Shown: positions 1 to 5,487, counted from the stretch's first letter. The stretch is DNA of 5,578 bases from JAKJEP01 sp964580995 (GCA_964580995.1 CAZOMV010000162.1:1-5578); one strand, 5' to 3'. Notes: generated by a model from the letters alone, not told the origin. A program made the numbers and translations.

Positions 1-64
1 AGGGGGCAAAAGAAAGAGTTTGGTGGATAACGGTGGTCCTAACCAACAAGCGGCTCATAACGTA

Positions 65-91
65 TTGTCTGAACTATGGCAAGGTTATACT
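65..91 (+). promoter_or_regulatory. Weak candidate promoter for the DUF4091 gene
   Basis: TTGTCT at 65-70 (4 of 6 to the sigma70 -35) and TATACT at 86-91 (5 of 6 to the -10) are separated by 15 bases, shorter than the preferred 16-18. A start near 98 would leave a leader of only about a dozen bases, barely including the AAGAAAGG ribosome site at 97-104. It may be fortuitous. Confidence 0.2.
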
Positions 92-96
92 CTTGC

Positions 97-104
97 AAGA
101 AAGG
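97..104 (+). promoter_or_regulatory. Ribosome binding site deciding the ATG-110 start
   Basis: AAGAAAGG ends five bases before the ATG at 110. It is a moderate Shine-Dalgarno match, and together with the signal peptide that begins at this ATG it argues against the in-frame TTG at 20. Confidence 0.5.
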
Positions 105-109
105 TAAAA

Positions 110-1948
110 ATGGCTACTTATCGGCTTAGGTTTATTTTTTTGACGTTCGTACTATCTTCATTGTCAGTACCTGTAATTTTGAAGGCAGATACGTCCGTCG
201 TCTCTGAACTGCCCCCCAGTATAGCTGGCGAACGGGATACGATCAGGAATCTACTCCATGACGTTCAATCGCATTGGCAGGAAAGAGGGTTATGGAACGG
301 GGAAAGGCAGCAACTATTTGACCAGTTTGAAACGAGATTGTCCGATAGCCGGCTTCATTTTGAGATCTTGAATTCGGTTCGCAAGCAGCTTGGTGAGGTG
401 GCAGGCCAGGCGGCATCCCAATACTTCGAAAAGGATGTTTTTGTAGTTTGGACACGGAACCGCTGGGCGGATGTTGGACCTCACGATTGGCCTGCCAAGG
501 ATGCTATATTTTCAGAGTACAAATTATACGTCAACATGGCTTGCCAGGCGTATGGTTCGCAATCGATACTGGTGACCAATACGCAAAACAAACCGGTTTG
601 TATTGCTGTAAACCAAAACCCTCCGGATGGCTGCCCATCTATTACCATTAGAAGAGGGGTGCATTTTGCCTGTCCCGACCGTAAGTACCGTGCCGATGCC
701 CTGGTTCTTCTGACCGGTAATCAATTGGACCTTGCTCCGGGGGAGACTACCTGTTTGTGGATGCAATTGGACAGTCATGGAGCTAATATTGGTGAGTATA
801 GGGTTCCTGTTATTTTAACTTCTGAAAATACCACGGTGACAGTAGAACTGAATATTGAAGTATTCAATGTTCAGATGCCGGAGGTGTTGGATTGTTATTT
901 ATTTAACTATGCGTATTTGCATGAATTCCCCTTAACGAAAGATATAGTACCGGAGGCACTCTCGGATTTAAAAAAACATTATACGAATACCTACATACTC
1001 ACGGGTGCTATTCCGAAAGCAAAGGCCGATGCCGAGGGAAACCTGGTGGGGCCTATCGATTTTTCTGCCGTCGATAAGCAAGTCAAGACCTATGCAACAG
1101 ATGGTTCGATGTTTGGGTTTTATTGGGGAGGATTCGTATCGACAAGCCTGGGAAATATCGTATTCCCGGAATTGGAATTTCTCAGTGAACCCTGGCGTAA
1201 AGCCGTAAAAACCTGGTACCCGGCCTACCTGAAACATCTGCATGAGGATCTCGGTTTGGATCCCAGCCGGTACTTCATGTATATCTATGATGAAAAGACC
1301 AGCAAAGAAGTGCAGGAGGTTTATGCCTTTATAAAAAGCCTGGCACCGGAGGTTAAGCTGATGATTACTCCCACGGGGGAATATAACCTCGATGAGCTCA
1401 AATCGCTGGCGGAATCTGTGGATATATGGGCGCCCAATTACGAGAGCCTGGTGGGGCCACATCCTGAGGATTTAGAATTTTTAAAGTCAACCGGTAAAAC
1501 GGTGTGGATGTATTCCTGTGTGAACGGGGCGAATATGCCCGTTTACCCATATTATCTCCGACGCCATTGGGAAGCATGGAACTTCGGGGTGACAGGTCTT
1601 GCTTTTTGGGCCTATGCGGACCATTACGGCAGTTCCAACAGCTGGGAATGGGTTTTAGGGGCATTCAATGTTATTTATACGAAAGAGCAGGCTCCTGCAG
1701 AGTACCATGTTACGGAAAATATTGTGCCCAGCAAGAGGTGGGACGCCTGGAGAGAAGGGGCTCAAGACTATCAATTATTAAACATATTACGTCAAAAAAT
1801 TTCGTCTGCTTCCCTTACGGATTCACAAACGCTGCAGAAAAAGCTAGAGGAGGCTTTGAACCTGGTAATCAAACAACCGGAAGATTTAGAAGCTGCCGAT
1901 CGGGGGCGGGAAATCGTTCTGAAGGCCTTAACAGGATCGAGCAATTAG
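110..1948 (+). CDS. Secreted DUF4091 / GH123-like glycoside hydrolase candidate
   Basis: Predicted 612-residue exported protein, likely acting on glycans outside the cytoplasm; the substrate is unknown. Residues 1-26 look like a signal peptide: R5 and R7, a hydrophobic stretch at 8-24, and likely cleavage after L-K-A26. Residues about 160-257 contain the APGE...LW...GEYRVPV pattern of the beta-sandwich seen in GH123-like proteins. The following barrel-like part carries an Asp-Glu pair, D394-E395 in YIYDEKTS, where GH123 enzymes have their substrate-assisted catalytic pair. The C-terminal DUF4091 signature is visible as GLAFWAYAD (W500) and PSKRWDAWREG (540-550) followed by DYQLL. I chose the ATG at 110 because it opens the signal peptide and follows AAGAAAGG. 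The same frame is open upstream to the window edge, with a TTG at 20 that would bury the signal peptide. The gene stands alone here, with no sulfatase, transporter or SusC/D neighbour. Family call firm; catalytic activity inferred. Confidence 0.88.
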   Translation: MATYRLRFIFLTFVLSSLSVPVILKADTSVVSELPPSIAGERDTIRNLLHDVQSHWQERGLWNGERQQLFDQFETRLSDSRLHFEILNSVRKQLGEVAGQAASQYFEKDVFVVWTRNRWADVGPHDWPAKDAIFSEYKLYVNMACQAYGSQSILVTNTQNKPVCIAVNQNPPDGCPSITIRRGVHFACPDRKYRADALVLLTGNQLDLAPGETTCLWMQLDSHGANIGEYRVPVILTSENTTVTVELNIEVFNVQMPEVLDCYLFNYAYLHEFPLTKDIVPEALSDLKKHYTNTYILTGAIPKAKADAEGNLVGPIDFSAVDKQVKTYATDGSMFGFYWGGFVSTSLGNIVFPELEFLSEPWRKAVKTWYPAYLKHLHEDLGLDPSRYFMYIYDEKTSKEVQEVYAFIKSLAPEVKLMITPTGEYNLDELKSLAESVDIWAPNYESLVGPHPEDLEFLKSTGKTVWMYSCVNGANMPVYPYYLRRHWEAWNFGVTGLAFWAYADHYGSSNSWEWVLGAFNVIYTKEQAPAEYHVTENIVPSKRWDAWREGAQDYQLLNILRQKISSASLTDSQTLQKKLEEALNLVIKQPEDLEAADRGREIVLKALTGSSN

Positions 1949-2119
1949 TCTGCCCATTGAGTACAGCCGAAGACAACTTACTTTTATTCTTTATAGAGAA
2001 CGGAATCGGACGGATCGAACGGGGAATAAAAAGAAGTGGGAAAGTGGGAAGGTAAAAGAGAAGAAGCAGGAACCAGGAAGACAACCTGAAGGTTGAACTC
2101 AGAACGGAAGAGAAGATGG

Positions 2120-2148
2120 ATTCCCGCCTGCGCGGGAATGACAGGCGG
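2120..2148. repeat. dRS3-like / REP-like palindrome
   Basis: Perfect arms ATTCCCGC (2120-2127) and GCGGGAAT (2132-2139) surround a four-base loop. The core fits the ATTCCC-N8-GGGAAT consensus of the neisserial dRS3 repeat, and similar elements occur in many other genera, usually between genes. A second, overlapping inverted repeat, CCGCCTG (2124-2130) with CAGGCGG (2142-2148), shares bases with the first, so the two hairpins exclude each other. Possible roles are transcript end stabilisation, termination or an integration target; the sequence does not decide. Confidence 0.8.
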
Positions 2149-2198
2149 ACGATCAATCGTTTTGTATTTCCGTTTTGTTTATAAGGGACGATAAAATT

Positions 2199-2217
2199 GG
2201 TGGGTTAAGAACCCACC
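2199..2217. repeat. Perfect 8-bp-arm hairpin repeat (GGTGGGTT/AACCCACC)
   Basis: GGTGGGTT (2199-2206) and AACCCACC (2210-2217) form a perfect 8-bp stem around a three-base AAG loop, continuing into CTACC. From memory, this hairpin with its GTAGGGTGGGTT flank is a dispersed intergenic repeat in several unrelated bacterial genomes. Read on the - strand, the stem is followed by AATTTTAT, so it could act as a weak intrinsic terminator for antisense transcription; on the + strand no T-run follows. Confidence 0.75.
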
Positions 2218-2238
2218 CTACCAGAATGACCATCGGGT

Positions 2239-2250
2239 GCGGGAATGACA
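2239..2250 (+). repeat. Half copy of the 2120-2148 repeat
   Basis: GCGGGAATGACA at 2239-2250 exactly repeats 2132-2143, the right arm of the dRS3-like palindrome plus its flank. No matching left arm is present, so this is a solo or decayed half element lying between the next two palindromes. Confidence 0.55.
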
Positions 2251-2286
2251 TTTGGGGCAGGAATAGTAAGGCGGCGGGTGGAAGAA

Positions 2287-2305
2287 CACGGCTGGCACAG
2301 CCGTG
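2287..2305. repeat. Perfect 8-bp-arm hairpin repeat (CACGGCTG/CAGCCGTG)
   Basis: CACGGCTG (2287-2294) and CAGCCGTG (2298-2305) form a perfect 8-bp stem with a three-base GCA loop, followed by GCAC. Its sequence is unrelated to the other two palindromes. It resembles a dispersed hairpin I recall from environmental bacteria with a CACGGCT...AGCCGTG core, but family membership is from memory and not checked. Confidence 0.7.
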
Positions 2306-2337
2306 GCACGATTGGGGGAGGCAGGGAGGGCTGGTGA

Positions 2338-2370
2338 GGGGGATTTTTTTGTTGAAAAAAGGGGGGAGAG
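2338..2370. repeat. A/T hairpin between G-runs, possible dispersed-repeat remnant
   Basis: TTTTTT (2345-2350) and AAAAAA (2355-2360) can pair around GTTG, with G-runs on both sides. Translated, it gives peptides such as FLLKKGGRG, a look I associate with small intergenic repeats wrongly called as genes. It sits 11 bases upstream of the lipoprotein ribosome site. Without other copies this remains a tentative repeat call. Confidence 0.35.
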
Positions 2371-2382
2371 GGTAAGAATAGA

Positions 2383-2389
2383 GGAGGAG
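2383..2389 (+). promoter_or_regulatory. Ribosome binding site of the PEBP lipoprotein gene
   Basis: GGAGGAG at 2383-2389 is a strong Shine-Dalgarno sequence nine bases before the ATG at 2399. It supports that start over the upstream in-frame GTG at 2303, which lies inside a palindrome, and over the downstream ATG at 2423. Confidence 0.7.
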
Positions 2390-2398
2390 AGCAAAGGT

Positions 2399-3007
2399 AT
2401 GGTTACAGGAAAGAATCAGAACATGCGGGTTTTTTGTGGTGGAGTGGGGTTGCTGTGTTTGATGCTGGCGGGCTGCAAGGGTGAGAAGGGGCAGGTTCCT
2501 GCCGTTTCGCCGCCGGAGAAAGGAGCTGAACCGATGGGTTTTGCGATACAAAGCAGTGCCTTTACTGCCAATACGGTTATTCCGAAACGATACACCGAAG
2601 ATGGTGCGGATGTTTCGCCGGCCCTGGCGTGGGTGGGCGGCCCGGCGGAGGTGCGGGAATACGCCTTGATTGTGGACGATCCGGATGCCCCGACGGCCCA
2701 GCCGTGGGTGCATTGGGTTCTGTATAAGATTCCCGCGGCGGCGGCCGCTCTGCCGGAAGGGATGCCGAAGGACAAACGGTTGACGGGGCCGATCCAGGCG
2801 CTGCAGGGCTTGAATTCGTGGAATAGCGTGGGGTATCGCGGTCCGGCGCCGCCGCGGGGGCATGGGATCCATCATTATCATTTTCGGCTGTATGCGCTGG
2901 ATGCCCAGTTGGAGCTGGCGGCTGGGCTGGATAAAGCATCCCTGCTGCGGGCGATGGAAGGGCATATTCTGGCGCAAACGGAATTGATTGGTACGTACCA
3001 GAGGTAA
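2399..3007 (+). CDS. YbhB/YbcL-family PEBP (Raf kinase inhibitor-like) lipoprotein
   Basis: Predicted 202-residue lipoprotein with a phosphatidylethanolamine-binding protein (PEBP) fold. The N-terminus has K5 and R10, a hydrophobic segment and the lipobox LAGC with C26, so it should be lipid-anchored outside the inner membrane. After a short linker, residues about 47-202 show the bacterial PEBP signatures: DDPDAP (93-98), WVHW (103-106), GYRGPAPPRGHG (145-156) with HHYHFRLYALD following, and ELIGTYQR at the end. These residues line the conserved anion/ligand pocket of the family. Bacterial members have no single agreed role; ligand and partner are unknown here. The lipobox departs from the unanchored E. 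coli YbhB/YbcL type. The start is set by the strong GGAGGAG site. The GTG of the next gene lies 3 bases after the stop codon, suggesting one transcript. The family call is secure. Confidence 0.93.
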   Translation: MVTGKNQNMRVFCGGVGLLCLMLAGCKGEKGQVPAVSPPEKGAEPMGFAIQSSAFTANTVIPKRYTEDGADVSPALAWVGGPAEVREYALIVDDPDAPTAQPWVHWVLYKIPAAAAALPEGMPKDKRLTGPIQALQGLNSWNSVGYRGPAPPRGHGIHHYHFRLYALDAQLELAAGLDKASLLRAMEGHILAQTELIGTYQR

Positions 3008-3010
3008 GCC

Positions 3011-3742
3011 GTGCCTGACAAGCGAACACACCGCGGAGCCCATCCGGAAGACCATCGGCTCTTTGCCCCCGCCGCCTGGCCCGATTTGCAGCGGGCGGTG
3101 CGGGATTTTTCCTGGCTGCTGAGCAATGGGTATGCGGACAAGTCATCGCTGAAGCTGGTGGGGGATCGCTATAGACTTACCGAGCGGCAGCGGATGGCGA
3201 TTATGCGGTGCGGGTGTTCGGATGAGGCCGTGCAGAGGCGGGCGGCCCATAGGGTGGCGGCGGCGGAGCTGCGGGGGAAGGAGCTATGGCTGGACGGATA
3301 CAATATTTTGACCACGATCGAGGCGGCGCTGGGGGGCGGTGTCCTATTGCATGGGCGCGACGATACCTTTCGGGACCTGGCGGGGATGCACGGGACCTAT
3401 CGGAAAGTGGAGGAAACGGATCCGGCGCTGGAGCTGATTGCGGATTTTGCCAGCCGGCGGGGTGTGCGTGCCTGTCACTGGTATTTGGATTCCCCGGTAT
3501 CCAACAGCGGCCGGCTCAAAACAAGTATCGAGCAAAGGGCGAGGGAGCGAAACTGGAACTGGCAGGTGGAGCTGGTTTTGAATCCCGATCCGATTCTTTC
3601 CCGGTTGGAGGAGATCGTGGTTTCCAGCGACAGCGAAATTCTCAACCACTGCTGGCAATGGTATAATCTGGCCGGGGAACTGATTGCGGCCCAGATACCC
3701 GGCGCCCACATTATCCCTCTCTTCTTTGATACCGCAATCTGA
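3011..3742 (+). CDS. DUF434 / DUF5616 protein, NYN/PIN-like nuclease candidate
   Basis: Predicted 243-residue soluble protein without signal peptide or membrane segment. Residues about 23-80 match the DUF434 pattern: DLQRAVRDFSWLLSNGY, then LVGDRYRLTERQR. Residues about 90-240 match the partner domain (DUF5616): LWLDGYNIL (D95, N98), FRDLAGMHGTY, YLDSPVSNSG (D160) and SSDSEIL (D207). Spaced acidic residues at strand ends, beginning with DGYN, recall NYN/PIN-type metal-dependent ribonucleases; that reading is inference and no activity is established to my knowledge. Translation starts at a GTG, 3 bases after the lipoprotein stop, with AGAGG (3000-3004) six bases ahead, so coupling is likely. 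No other in-frame start keeps the N-terminal KRTHRGAHPEDHRLFAP segment, which I take as part of the family. Its stop is one base from that of the convergent CPBP gene. Confidence 0.88.
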   Translation: MPDKRTHRGAHPEDHRLFAPAAWPDLQRAVRDFSWLLSNGYADKSSLKLVGDRYRLTERQRMAIMRCGCSDEAVQRRAAHRVAAAELRGKELWLDGYNILTTIEAALGGGVLLHGRDDTFRDLAGMHGTYRKVEETDPALELIADFASRRGVRACHWYLDSPVSNSGRLKTSIEQRARERNWNWQVELVLNPDPILSRLEEIVVSSDSEILNHCWQWYNLAGELIAAQIPGAHIIPLFFDTAI

Positions 3743-3743
3743 A

Positions 3744-4679
3744 TTACTGTCCCGCGTAATATACTTTCAGGACCATTACCGTCAGGGGCAGGGTGTTGAA
3801 GAAGGCGTGGGTGAAGATGGGGATCAGCAGGTTGCCGTGGCGCTGGTAGCTGTAGCCTAAGACCAGCGAAAGCACGAACAGGGCGGGCCACTGCTGCCAC
3901 TGGGCGTGGAAAACCGCGAAGATGAGGGAGGTTGCCAGAATGCCCAGCCAGCGGGCGTTTCGGGGGATTGGAACGTCGCTGCCTTCCGGGGGGAGCATAC
4001 TCTCCGATGACGGGTTTTGGCTGGGGAGGGGGTGGATTGGGGCTGTGCCGTAGCTGAACGAGAACAGGCGGATCAGGAAATTTTGCAGCAGGCCGCGGAA
4101 CAGGAGTTCTTCGGCGATGGGAGCGGCGATGGCAGGCAGAAAAAACAGAATCAGGAGGCTGGCGAGGGGCGGTTTTTTTTCGAGCAGCTCCAGAATATCG
4201 TGCATCTGAATTTTGTCGTAGCCGGCCAGTTGGCAAATCTGCACGGTGAGGAAAAGGGTAAGCAGCGTGAGGCCGCCGCCGACCACAAAATAGCCGAAGC
4301 CGGAGCAGAGGGTTTTGCCGAGTTGTTTTCCTGTTATCCCCAGTCCCGGCAGTCCTGCTTCGAATCGATATTTCCCTATAAAAAGGATGGCGGCGGCAAT
4401 AACGGCGTAACCTGCCAGGGTGACCAGCAAAACCAGGTTTTTTTGGTGCCAGGTTGCCTGGGAATCCTCGGACGGGGAAATGGCTGAAGCGGCCGCCGCG
4501 AGCATCAGATACAGAAAAAACACGAACACTAAATCGATTACCTGAAGGGAATGTTTTTTGAGGGGAATGCCGGCCAGGCTGCGGCGGCCCCAGCCGGTCT
4601 GGAACAGCCAGCGGATGAATAACATTGCACTGAAGAGATACCAGCCGATTTCCAATAAGCTGACCGATTCGTTTTCCAA
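3744..4679 (-). CDS. CPBP (Abi/CAAX-like) family intramembrane metalloprotease
   Basis: Predicted 311-residue multi-pass membrane protein of the CPBP/Abi family, relatives of the CAAX prenyl protease Rce1. About seven to eight hydrophobic segments are visible. The three family motifs are intact: EELLFRG (E190, E191, R195), FAVFH (F254, H258) and THAFFN (H291, N295), the expected metal-binding and catalytic residues. Between the first and second motifs is a Pro/Ser-rich stretch (about 213-242) that looks like an inserted loop. Start choice: the TTG at 4679 begins one base after the proC stop codon and has GGGGAG (4690-4685) five bases upstream. An earlier TTG at 4721 would give 325 residues and overlap proC by 41 bases without a good ribosome site; the first ATG (4625) cuts into the first membrane segment. 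It probably shares a transcript with proC. Substrate unknown; members may process peptides or act in immunity to bacteriocins. Confidence 0.88.
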   Translation of the reverse strand: MENESVSLLEIGWYLFSAMLFIRWLFQTGWGRRSLAGIPLKKHSLQVIDLVFVFFLYLMLAAAASAISPSEDSQATWHQKNLVLLVTLAGYAVIAAAILFIGKYRFEAGLPGLGITGKQLGKTLCSGFGYFVVGGGLTLLTLFLTVQICQLAGYDKIQMHDILELLEKKPPLASLLILFFLPAIAAPIAEELLFRGLLQNFLIRLFSFSYGTAPIHPLPSQNPSSESMLPPEGSDVPIPRNARWLGILATSLIFAVFHAQWQQWPALFVLSLVLGYSYQRHGNLLIPIFTHAFFNTLPLTVMVLKVYYAGQ

Positions 4680-4680
4680 T

Positions 4681-5478
4681 TTATCTCCCCAGCTCGCGGC
4701 TTCGTTCTTTTGCCCGGGCAATGGTCCGTTCGATCACCGCCCGCACATCAGAGGATTCCAGAATCTCCCTCCCTGCCACGGTGGTTCCGTTGGGGGAGGA
4801 AACCATCCGGATCAGTTCCTCCGGCGGCATGTTCCATTCGTGCAGCAAGCGGGCGGTTCCGCTGAAGGTCTGCAAAGTGAGCTTCCGGGCGACCTCTTTG
4901 TCCAGCCCGGCGTTCACACCGGCGGTGATGAAGCTCTCGATCAGGTACGCCACGAAGGCTGGGCCGGATCCGCTCAAACCCGTTACGGCGTCCAGTTCTT
5001 CTTCGCTGACCTGCACCGCTGAGCCGGCGCAGCTGAGGATTTCCTGAACGATCTTTACGTCCTCATTGGTTACGTCCGCCGCGGCGGCAAAACCGGCGGC
5101 CATCTGGCCCACCAGGCATCCGGTATTGGGCATTACCCGGATCACGCGTCCGGGCAGGTAATTGCGAATTTTATCGATCCGGACACCCGCTAAAATGGAG
5201 ATGACGATTTGCTCGGGGCGGATCCGGTTTTGGAGGTTTTCCACGGCCTGGGGAAAATTCTGCGGCTTGAAGCCCAGCACCACAATGTCCGATCTGGCAA
5301 GCACTTGCGAATTATCGCCGGTAATTTGCACCCCATATTCCTTTTGGACCTTATCCAGTTGATCGGGGGAGACATCGGAACAAATGATATATTTTGCCTC
5401 GGTCAGCCGGCTGCGCAGGATGGCGCAGATCAGGGCGGAGGACATCTTGCCGGAGCCGATAAAGCCGATTCTGTACAT
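4681..5478 (-). CDS. proC: Pyrroline-5-carboxylate reductase
   Basis: Predicted 265-residue cytoplasmic enzyme catalysing the last step of proline synthesis, NAD(P)H-dependent reduction of pyrroline-5-carboxylate to L-proline. The N-terminal Rossmann domain opens with IGFIGSGKMSSAL (G8, G10, M12), the dinucleotide-binding turn. GFKPQ (69-73) and VMPNTGCLVG (115-124) are the expected central motifs. The C-terminal all-helical dimerisation and substrate domain contains LDAVTGLSGSGPAFV (162-176) and SSPNGTTVAG (227-236), the ProC signature, here with SPNGTT where many homologues have SPGGTT. Length is typical of bacterial ProC and there is no truncation. The ATG at 5478 follows AAGGAG (5493-5488) at nine bases. 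It is first in a - strand unit with the CPBP gene next; proA and proB are not in the window. Confidence 0.96.
   Translation of the reverse strand: MYRIGFIGSGKMSSALICAILRSRLTEAKYIICSDVSPDQLDKVQKEYGVQITGDNSQVLARSDIVVLGFKPQNFPQAVENLQNRIRPEQIVISILAGVRIDKIRNYLPGRVIRVMPNTGCLVGQMAAGFAAAADVTNEDVKIVQEILSCAGSAVQVSEEELDAVTGLSGSGPAFVAYLIESFITAGVNAGLDKEVARKLTLQTFSGTARLLHEWNMPPEELIRMVSSPNGTTVAGREILESSDVRAVIERTIARAKERSRELGR
4685..4690 (-). promoter_or_regulatory. Ribosome binding site inside the end of proC for the CPBP gene
   Basis: On the - strand GGGGAG spans 4690-4685, inside the last codons of proC, five bases before the TTG at 4679. A ribosome finishing proC would stop on this site, which suits translational coupling and explains a weak TTG start. 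Confidence 0.5.
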
Positions 5479-5487
5479 GCCGAAAAA

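Larger units (their letters stand above)
1949..2398. other. 450-base non-coding spacer rich in small palindromes
   Basis: I see no convincing gene on either strand between the DUF4091 stop codon and the lipoprotein start. Open frames here are either run-ons of shadow frames or translations of repeats, for example a minus-strand FPRRRES peptide from the palindrome at 2120-2139. The left part (2021-2080) is 53 of 60 purines and contains an exact tandem 8-mer, AAGTGGGA, at 2034-2041 and 2042-2049. The middle holds three unrelated perfect palindromes, and the right part an A/T hairpin between G-runs just before the lipoprotein ribosome site. No hairpin followed directly by a T-run is visible on the + strand, so no clear intrinsic terminator for the upstream gene. 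Confidence 0.75.

Noticed and set aside
1..30. Possible tail of an upstream gene ending RGQKKEFGG at the TAA 28-30
   Set aside because: Only nine codons are visible and the other forward frames are also open, so coding cannot be judged.
30..62. Integron attC-like look of the CCTAACCAACAAGCGG stretch
   Set aside because: Paired R'/R'' and L boxes with proper symmetry could not be found, and there is no integrase or cassette structure.
20..109. N-terminal extension of the DUF4091 protein from the TTG at 20
   Set aside because: It would put 30 polar residues ahead of a good signal peptide, and the ATG at 110 has its own ribosome site. The frame being open to the edge is not enough.
1504..2055. 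183-residue + strand frame crossing the DUF4091 stop
   Set aside because: It is out of frame over the well-conserved DUF4091 C-terminus and has no recognisable domain.
2082..2095. CAACCT/AGGTTG hairpin as a terminator for the DUF4091 gene
   Set aside because: The loop would be only two bases and no T-run follows, so it does not meet the pattern of an intrinsic terminator.
1869..2156. 95-residue - strand frame beginning with SFPRRRESIFSS
   Set aside because: Its N-terminus is the translation of the dRS3-like palindrome and the rest comes from the purine-rich tract; a typical spurious repeat-derived call.
2157..2185. TATAAG at 2180-2185 as a promoter for the lipoprotein gene
   Set aside because: The -10 match is fair but the hexamer 17 bases upstream (TCGTTT) is a poor -35, and two repeats would lie in the leader; too weak to list.
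2153..3055. 300-residue - strand frame opposite the lipoprotein gene
   Set aside because: It is antisense to a clear PEBP gene, rich in Arg, Pro and Gln as expected of a shadow frame in GC-rich DNA, and includes translated repeats.
2577..3146. 189-residue - strand frame across the lipoprotein/DUF434 junction
   Set aside because: Pro/Ala/Arg-rich low-complexity translation opposite two well-supported genes.
3475..4236. 253-residue - strand frame across the convergent junction
   Set aside because: Overlaps both the DUF434 and CPBP genes in other frames, is full of Pro and Arg, and has no domain signature.
4017..4487. 156-residue + strand frame opposite the CPBP gene
   Set aside because: The opposite strand carries intact CPBP motifs and membrane segments; the Gly/Glu/Gln-rich product is an antisense shadow.
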